From Lindgomyces ingoldianus (Eukaryota > Ascomycota > Dothideomycetes > Pleosporales > Lindgomycetaceae), in NCBI RefSeq assembly GCF_010093535.1, contig NW_022985166.1:1706978-1770977 (forward strand): a stretch of 64,000 nucleotides of DNA, read 5' to 3'. The position numbers and the translations under genes are program-made. Under the pieces are notes generated by a model. It was not told the DNA's origin, made no database searches, and saw nothing but the letters and a program-made list of their open reading frames with translations. This document shows, piece by piece, positions 57,101-64,000 of the stretch; position 1 is the stretch's first letter; the number at the start of each line of letters is the position of its first letter.

Positions 57101-60100
57101 TTAGCGATTACATCATATCAGCGCCTATTGAGGATCGAGGATGCGTATCGTAAGCGAAGGGAACAGCAACTACTTGACGAGAGAATTAATACTGGCCATC
57201 AGAACTGGTCGCCATTGGAGTACGTTGACTGGCTACTTTTGGAAGTGGAAGGGAACATCTTGATTCGACCAGAACAAGTTGAGGTGGCATTGGCTACAAT
57301 ATCACCAAAATCTGGAGAAAATTCTGTCCTGCAGCTGCTAATGGGTAGAGGGAAAACATCTTGCATTCTGCGTACGCTTTCACGCTCTAATTCTAGACAT
57401 GTTGAGATGCTAATTAAGTACAGCAATGGTGGCGTCTATTCTTGCAGATAGGAAACGATTGCTACGAATAGTTGTGCCCAGACCCCTTCTCCTACAATCC
57501 GCCCAGATCATGCAATCTAAATTAGGAGGTCTCGTAAATCGTCAGGTCATTCACATTCCATTCTCTCGAAGAACCCCAACCAAAACCGGGCACATTCGAG
57601 CATTTAGTCAGCTACATGTACAGATCCAACATGGTAGCGGAATCATCTTAGCACTCCCGGAATGCCTCCTCTCATTCAAACTGAGTGGATTGCAACGATT
57701 AGTAGATGGCGAGACTAGAGAGGCAATGCTGATGATAAAAACCCAAGAATGGCTGGACAAGCACTCCAGAGATGTTTTAGATGAGTGTGACGTGTCGCTC
57801 GCGATTCGGACACAGCTTATCTATCCCTCTGGATCGCAGATGACATTCGATGGACATCCTTTTAGGTGGCAAGCGGTCCAGGCCGTCCTTCGCCTTATTT
57901 GGTCCTATCTCCCAGATCTAGTCCATAGATTCCCTCGGAGTATTGAGGTCGTTCAGCGAACCCAGGGCAGTTACCCACTCATTTACTTTCTCCGCAAAGA
58001 CGTTGAAAACTACCTTGTGGCCGAGATGGTTGATGCTATTTGTAGAGGGCAAACCACGATCATGCCTTGCACGGAATACTCGGCGGGTGCAAAGGCGGAC
58101 ATAAAAGAATTTATTTCATCCGCTAAAGTCAATACTGATTTAGTGAGGCGGGTTAATGAGGTCTTCAAAGACAACCTGAATTTGATGAAGGTCATGTTCC
58201 TCCTCCGTGGGCTCTTTGTTCATCGAATCCTGCTCTCGGCATTGAAGAAACGATGGAGTATTCAATTTGGTCTTCACCCGTCGCGAGATCCGATCGCGGT
58301 CCCATATCACGCGAAGGGTGTGCCATCACCCTCGGCTGAATGGGGTCACCCGGATGTCGCTATCATCCTAACTTGTCTCTCATTCTACTATCAAGGCCTC
58401 AATGTCAATCAGTTCAAGCAAGCCCTAGAGCAACTCCTGAAGTCTGACGAGCCAAGTATTGAATACGAAAAATGGGCTACTAAGGCACTACCTGAAGGCA
58501 TGCGTGACTGCAACGCTATAAATGTGGATGACAGCTCTCAATTACGGGGCCTTCACCAACATGTCCGCTTTAACGTATACCTCCTCGAGTTCTACCTGAA
58601 TCATTTTGTTTTCCCAAGACATGCAACGCAATTTAAGGTAAGTTTTCTACAATAACCCCTCTTGTGTCTCGTTCTCAAGCGCTGACCGATAGTAGAGCAA
58701 ACTGCAAGCTTCAGGTTGGGACCTAGTTCTCTTCAACCCGAGCACGAAGTCAGCCTGCCAGACAACTGGGTTCTCCGGAACGAACGACGCCCGACATCAA
58801 CTGCCCATGACGATCAAGCAGAACGATCTTCCGAAGCTCTTACATACAAATGCCGAAGTTCTATCGTACCTGCTTGAAGCTCGGAACCGACACTATGTCC
58901 TTGCTGTCGACGCGAACAATGCACGACTGGGCGAGAATGCGTTGCTAGAGAAATTCCTGAATCCTTTCGGCAAGAGGTACCAAATCAGTCTAGTTTACCG
59001 GGAGGATAGAATTAGGATCTTGATCGACGCCGGAGCGCAGATCCTTGAACATGACAACCGTGGCCTGGCAGCAGCATGGCTCAAGATTGATCATGAAGCG
59101 GCAGCGGCAGTGTATTTTGAGTCTGATCATCGGCCTTGGGTTTTGTATCGGAAAGGAATGCAGGTGCCATTGGTCGCATCTCCATTCGCAGAGACCCTTG
59201 AGAACTGTCTTGTCTATCTAGATGAGAGCCACTGCAGGGGAACTGATCTCAAGCTTCCTCCAAATGCAAGGGCAGCGTTAACCCTGGGACCGCATCTAAC
59301 GAAGGACGCTTTGGCTCAAGCTGCCATGCGGTTACGCCTACTTGGGAAAACACAGTCTGTGACATTCTTCTCACCGCCAGAAGTGCACCAGAGTATTCTA
59401 GATCTCCGGAATAAACGCGACGATCAAATTATTGATTCATCAGACGTCATTTACTGGTTGCTAGAGCAAACCTGCAACGGAATAGAGCAACTGGAACCCC
59501 TGTACTTCAACCAAGGAGCTAGCTACCTTCAACGCGTCAATTCTAAGCTCTGTAATCCAGACTATCTTCAGAACGCGTCTCAGCGGAAGGAGTATCTATC
59601 AGTCATACAGTCGAAAGAGTTGCAAACGCTGAAGGAGCTCTATGAACCTAAACACCCCAAACGCGGAGCGGAGTGCAAACCTTCAAGCTTTCCACAAGCT
59701 CTCCGCGGATATGCTGAGGAGCTTCATACTCGTCGCAAAAACTTCCAAGACCGCGGCATCGCCGTCCACAGTTCTGCGTTGGAGGAAGTAGAGCAAGAGC
59801 GCGAGGTAGAGTTCGAGGTCGAGAGTGTGCGTGAAATTCAGGTTCCAGTGCACTTCACAGCGCTGAAATTCCCGAAGCTTCACCAAGATATCGAGGATTT
59901 TGCGATCACGGGAAGGATGCTTGCTAGCAGTGAAGCCTTCAAGCCAGCCTTTTTTGCTCTACAACAAACCGCACTAGGCAAGAAGCAGGGTTCCAACATC
60001 ACCGCTACTTCAATGGTTTCTGGACTTTTTGTTTCAACACAATTCTGCCGCACAGTCAAAGTCCCGGAGCCGAACGACAACTTCCTTCGCCCGTGCCAGT

Positions 60101-60837
60101 GGATTCTTTGGAGTCATTCAGCTGAAGTGGCTTTAATAGTCAGCCCGGAGGAAGCTAACCTCCTGATCCCCATTCTTCGCGGGAGCTCCAAGATTCTTCC
60201 TGCTAGAGCCCATTTGATTATCTACGCAGCCCCGGTTACGCGTCGTATGCTGCACTTCAACAATCTTGACTACCATGCGACGCCTCCATTGCCACCAAAC
60301 TTCAAGATCCCAGTCTGGGTCAAGATTCAGTTGGGCATCTTCTCTGGACGTCTCTACTTCGAGTGGAACGAGTATCATGAGATGCTCGCATACCTTGGTA
60401 TTAACAGTGGCCCTGTTTCAGGCGAAAATATACAGACTGCCAGACAAGGAGTGTTTACAGAGAAACCCCTCACGTTCCTTCAGGAGTGGCTTGCTGTCAG
60501 GCGTAAAGGGCAGGATTTCGAGCACACACCCATGGGCTTCGTCACTACGGGAAAGCCGCTGTCTCGGGATCATCCTTTCTTCATGTCTCCATCAATCAAT
60601 CGTGAAATGGACCTTAACGAGCCTGCCAGGCCACACCACAAGGTTACCGATCTTGAGGACGACTCAGACAGAGAGTCAGAGGCCGAGGTAGATGAAGAAG
60701 GTCACGGGTATGATGAATTTTATGATGCAGAAGAGCTACAACAGCACGAAGAGGGAGGTGCAGACTGGCATCAGGAAGGCTTTGACGAAAATGACAACAT
60801 TTTCTTCGATGGTGCGAATTCGGCTCTGTTGAGTTAG
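51155..60837 (+). CDS. Giant DUF3638/DUF3645-family P-loop protein (3190 aa)
   Basis: Exons 51155-57371, 57424-58637 and 58696-60837 encode 3190 residues. The two introns (52 and 58 nt) are GT-AG with CTAAT/CTGACC branches, in consistent phase. This is a fungal family often labelled 'ubiquitinyl hydrolase' in databases; I know of no experimental basis for that name. The N-terminal 2000 residues are poorly characterised (DUF6606-type start). The DUF3638 core carries a P-loop QLLMGRGKTSCILPMVA near residue 2065, then RIVVPRPLLLQSAQIMQSKLGG, and a DExD-like LDECDVSLAIRTQLIYPSG. DUF3645/C-terminal hallmark TTGFSGTND follows. It ends in an acidic tail. Helicase-like ATP use is suggested by the motifs. 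The usual Walker A reads MGEGK; here Arg replaces Glu. Confidence 0.93.
57372..57423 (+). other. Intron 1 of the giant gene
   Basis: Donor GTACGC, branch GCTAAT, acceptor TACAG. It restores CILPMVASIL, the expected continuation of the P-loop helix. Confidence 0.85.
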
Positions 60838-61384
60838 GTGTGGTGATGTGCGATAGATGTGGGGCGATGTGTAAGGGATTAGGTAGCGGTGTAGTTAGTA
60901 GTTTCATACAGGGAATGGGATTTTCTTCCTGTACACAGGGCTATGCTAAAATGTAGAAAATGTGATATAGGTGAAGATGTTTGCTGAGTAGCAAGATAAC
61001 GTTGCTCTTTGCGAGGAGCTGTTAGTAGTGATGGTGCTATGGTGGAGACTCACTTGGAATTCGTATATGGTGGAGTGGAAGAGACCAGTGTTTAGCTTGC
61101 CAGATATGCCCTTCCTTGGACCAGAATCAACGTCCAGTGTCAGCAAGCATGCAAATTGCTGGCTTCTAGGCTCCCTTGTCAAGCACCTGAGCACAGTTGC
61201 TCTAAATCAAAGGAAGATTGGCAGTTTTATACCGGCATGGACGAGGCGGCGCTAATTGGAAGTTTGGAAGGAGCGTAGGGTCGGGGAGGAGGTGCAAGTC
61301 GTGTCGCTGGAGATATCTGAGACTTAAGTAATTTGCCCTAGAGAGAGGCGTGGATTTATCGGGTTTCGATCACTACAAATAATA
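60838..61384. other. Intergenic region
   Basis: About 550 bp after the giant gene's stop codon. It must hold its 3' end. No gene, repeat or RNA signal recognised. Confidence 0.5.
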
Positions 61385-61889
61385 ATGCCGAACTTCGTTC
61401 CCTCAACCAGCATGCCGACAGCTAGTTTAGAAACTACTTGCGACATTCATGGCTTAAGTTTTTCTTTATTGTAAGCAAGCCCTGTAATGTCTTAGGCTGT
61501 AGGCTAGGCTGTTAACAAAATAAGAGTGACATCGTCATGCAGCAAATCAGTGTTCATATTTTACGTATCTTCGACTATTGACGCTATTATCACTGCAGTA
61601 GCTGTGATCTGGGTCGTACTTCTTACAATCGCTGCCGTTGTTGCGTTTCATCCGGAATATGGCAAAGGAGAGAGTGTAAGATTAGGTTTCATTAAGCTCT
61701 TCACCATCTTAGTGGCTACCGTGCTTGCGCTGGCAAGGGCAAAGAAGTATGAAGTGTTTATTGGAGCGATCGGGTAAGAACATATATATGCTCGAGATTT
61801 AAAAATTTGGTAACTGAAGAAGGTACATATGTAGCAGAACTGGTGGTTTCATTTCGGGACAAAGCGGAAAGACATGCAATGGCAACTGA
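61385..61889 (+). CDS. Short DUF6594-like membrane protein (possibly truncated relic)
   Basis: Exons 61385-61470, 61525-61773 and 61835-61889 give 129 residues. Introns of 54 and 61 nt are GT-AG with TTAAC and GTAACTGA-type branches, and phases agree. Two hydrophobic segments are present (DAIITAVAVIWVVLLTIAAVVAF and LGFIKLFTILVATVLALA), separated by HPEYGKGESV and followed by RAKKYEVFIGAIG. This matches the C-terminal membrane part of fungal DUF6594 proteins, which are normally around 300 residues with a long cytosolic N-terminal part that is missing here. It may be a remnant or a minimal version. Function unknown. Confidence 0.45.
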
Positions 61890-62636
61890 CGCACAAATAA
61901 CGCCTTCTCTAAAGATGCACCGAAATCGATGAGTCCCGGCAATCTTCCTTTTGTCACATACTTCGGTATCATCTCCGTAACTTGATCCCTAGTTTTGCTA
62001 TGCTTCCAGCCCTTCCTAACCTATGTCCGTATTCTGGTCTGATGCACGTCCGGTGTTCCCTTCATTCAACCTTTCCAGCTTCCTCTTCGCCTCCTCCCAA
62101 TTCGAATTTATCATATTTGATATTCAGATCTAAACGATCGGACGCCAAGCATATAATTGCATTCGAAACCAGATTCAGGAGAGTTCGTACTAGAACATAT
62201 TTCAGTATCATCGAGGGAGAAGGGAGTTTGCACAACTCCTCTGCCATGTAGTCGAATTCAAAATCTGCGAGCTCTTCGTCAAGAAAGAGCCCTGAGGGAG
62301 TGAATATAGTTTCCACCATAGGTGTGGAGGTGGTGATGGCGCGGGAGCTTGGAGTAGGTTCTCGAGAAGAGATATTTGTGTAAGATGTGAGGAGTAACGA
62401 ATATGAACATCATTTTATATCAAGGTCTATCGATAGAGATGATACTGAAGTTCATTGAGACAATCACTCCATGGTTGAGAGTGGGATCTTTGAACCACCG
62501 CAGCTCTTCACATCACTTCACTTGTCCACTCCACTCTAAACCTCATTCTATATCGACACGAACACGAACAGAACCATTCTCTAACACCAAACCACCAAAA
62601 CACCCCTTTTCCACCCCTACACACCGGCTAACCTCC
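61890..62636. other. Intergenic region
   Basis: About 750 bp. A minus-strand frame at 62319-62062 (85 codons, MVETIFTPSGLFLDEELADF...) has no known motif and is not called. No repeat seen. Confidence 0.45.
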
Positions 62637-62942
62637 TCACGTGCAGCAAACAAAACTAACCGGCTTAGCAAGCCCAGTATAATTTGGCAACGTATCGCAG
62701 CATGTCGAACAAGCGCTCAAAGGCACCGTGTACCCTTTCGTAGCATCTTTGCACTGCCATAACTGGCAACCCGTCGTAGTGTTGGTGAAAGCTACATCGC
62801 CTGGCCAGCAACAACTTCCGACGCCTTCGACGTAGGGAGGTAGACAACCGGGTGCTGGACCAGGGTCTTGCGGAGTTGGAGTGGCGATTGCTGAGGTTGC
62901 GAAGGAGAGGAGAGTAAGTGCGAGGAGGTGGCTGATCGCCAT
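62637..62942 (-). CDS. Small cysteine-rich secreted protein
   Basis: 101 residues. The first 20 form a signal peptide (ISHLLALTLLSFATSAIA followed by TPTPQDPGPAPG). The mature part has ten cysteines including three CC pairs (GSCCW, TCC, VCC), two possible N-glycosylation sites (NTT, NYT) and no other domain. The pattern is that of fungal small secreted cysteine-rich proteins, which include hydrophobin-like proteins and effector candidates; the spacing does not obviously fit the eight-Cys hydrophobin pattern. A GTTAGT lies just before the stop, so a short last exon could exist. A TATATAAG box lies about 120 bp upstream of the start. Confidence 0.75.
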   Translation of the reverse strand: MAISHLLALTLLSFATSAIATPTPQDPGPAPGCLPPYVEGVGSCCWPGDVAFTNTTTGCQLWQCKDATKGYTVPLSACSTCCDTLPNYTGLAKPVSFVCCT

Positions 62943-63567
62943 TGTGAACGGAATAAGTTGTTTTTCGTGGACGGTGGAGCGAAATGGGCGGTTACAGTGG
63001 ATGTTAAAATATTTCCCAACGTGGAGGACATGACTATAGGTAGCGCAATCAAACCAGGCTTATATACGCCGATGCAATTATCCGCCAAGCAAAGACATGT
63101 CCGAATTTCCGTTCCGCGTTCCCCGACCTCTGCGCGGACATCATTCGACCTTACAGGCCTACTTCGTTTATCTCAAGTCCTCAAGGAAGATATGAGGTTC
63201 GTGCGTCCCGCAGTTACGAAATCTGAAAAGGGCAATTTGGAGAAATGAACGATTGCAATTGGTGAATAGTGGGTTCGAAGGATGTTGGACTAAGATTTGC
63301 ATGAGGGGTTAAAATACGAACCATATTGCAGGTTGTTCAGACCTCTGTTTGTTACCGATACTTGTTTCAATGAATCCTGGGATGGTCCTTGCATGGTGGC
63401 GGTGCGAACTTAAATCCTGCATTCTCGACTAAATATTTCTTTCACGTGAGAATCAGGGCACGGAGTCCGATCGGCTTAGTCCTTAATTCATTCTTGAAGC
63501 TGGCCTCGAAACGTAGCCGGCGAAATCTTGCATGGTGCGCCTATCTACAATCTTTTCACCCCATCCC
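62943..63567. other. Intergenic region with promoter of the secreted protein
   Basis: Separates the secreted protein gene (minus) and the 3' end of the right-edge MFS gene (minus). Contains TATATAAG at 63066-63059 (minus). No gene recognised in the remainder. Confidence 0.5.
63059..63066 (-). promoter_or_regulatory. TATA box of the small secreted protein gene
   Basis: TATATAAG on the minus strand, about 117 nt upstream of the ATG at 62942. Good match to a eukaryotic TATA consensus at a reasonable distance. Confidence 0.45.
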
Positions 63568-64000
63568 TCAAGCGACTTCTCCAACAGTCTTAATCGTCGT
63601 CTTATGCAGCCTCGCCAACCAAGTCTTACTCATAAAGATCCGAATCTTCTTCCCCCAGAACATAAAGATCAGCAAACACAAATTATTCGCCAATAACACG
63701 GCCGCAAAAATCCCGGAAATCGTAACCGCATATCCCCGCTCCAGGATCCAGTCCAACAGATAAATACCCATACCAAAACTAATCGCTTGTTTACCCAAAT
63801 TCATCGCAATCAACATCTCACTTGTGTTAGCCTGGTAGCTATCCACTGCATAGGCTAAGGTAAAGGTGAAGTAAAATAGCGAGCCCCATTGGTCCATCCC
63901 GACGCCGAAAAAGTAGGCGATCCATGGCAGATTGTGCTCGGCTGCGAGGCCGTAGAGGATGATGCCGCAGGGGGCGATTATCATGGCGGGGAGGATGACA
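63568..64000 (-). CDS. MFS transporter, C-terminal end (partial, N-terminus outside window)
   Basis: The frame is open at the right edge (…VILPAMIIAPCGIILYG) and ends at 63568, giving 144 residues. Four hydrophobic segments are visible. FTFTLAYAVDSYQANTSEMLIAMNLGKQAISFGMGIYLLDW matches the last membrane helices of fungal MFS DHA1 multidrug-type transporters, where 'Y..D.Y......E....' is conserved. The short basic tail (GKKIRIFMSKTWLARLHKTTIKT) is normal. Substrate unknown. Confidence 0.8.
   Translation of the reverse strand, partial: VILPAMIIAPCGIILYGLAAEHNLPWIAYFFGVGMDQWGSLFYFTFTLAYAVDSYQANTSEMLIAMNLGKQAISFGMGIYLLDWILERGYAVTISGIFAAVLLANNLCLLIFMFWGKKIRIFMSKTWLARLHKTTIKTVGEVA

Noticed and set aside
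1..64000. Search for tRNA, rRNA, CRISPR, integrases, transposases, and retroelement polyproteins
   Set aside because: No region matched by eye; a negative result without a covariance or profile search is only suggestive.

Overview
The window is genomic DNA of a filamentous ascomycete (Pezizomycotina). Coding exons are interrupted by short GT-AG introns of about 50-90 nt with RCTRAC-like branch points close to the acceptor. The gene content is typical of moulds: Spo14-type phospholipase D, GUF1, MAD2, a PKA regulatory subunit, a GH93-like secreted hydrolase, fungal-specific transcription factor and transporter families, and a giant DUF3638-family protein. A leotiomycete is plausible, but I cannot place it more precisely. 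No rRNA, tRNA, CRISPR array or intact transposon was recognised.

Layout. 0-4 kb: 5' two-thirds or more of a Spo14/PLD1 phospholipase D (minus strand, running off the left edge). 4.8-6 kb: alpha/beta hydrolase. 6.4-10.7 kb: long, mostly disordered protein with three SAP-like motifs (minus). 12.8-15.1 kb: secreted sialidase-fold hydrolase (GH93-like) and an orphan protein. 16.6-20 kb: GUF1 and MAD2, divergently transcribed from a 363-bp promoter. 21.5-24.5 kb: 932-aa membrane GT2 glycosyltransferase. 26.2-30.8 kb: an array of decayed repeats matching the 3' end of a small SLOG/Rossmann-like gene, that gene itself, and a transcription factor without a zinc cluster. 33.3-38.7 kb: PKA regulatory subunit and a Crp1-like CBM48/AMPK-glycogen-binding protein, sharing a 2.2-kb divergent intergenic region. 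40-45 kb: amino-acid transporter, a hypothetical acidic protein and an aldehyde dehydrogenase. 45.6-46.8 kb: a probably broken F-box/LRR-type gene. 47.6-49.5 kb: MFS (DHA1-type) transporter. 51.1-60.8 kb: one gene for a 3190-aa DUF3638/DUF3645 P-loop protein. 61.4-64 kb: a short DUF6594-like membrane protein, a small cysteine-rich secreted protein, and the C-terminal end of another MFS transporter cut by the right edge.

Most of this looks like ordinary housekeeping plus accessory chromosome arm. I do not see a biosynthetic cluster, a defence island or an obvious new multi-gene system. The more unusual items are the decayed tandem repeats derived from the SLOG-like gene's 3' end, the three SAP-like motifs in an otherwise disordered protein, the variant catalytic motif of the GT2 enzyme, the altered Walker A motif of the giant protein, and a diverged roughly 115-bp dispersed repeat found near three genes. 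Intron coordinates were derived by hand from splice signals and reading-frame continuity.
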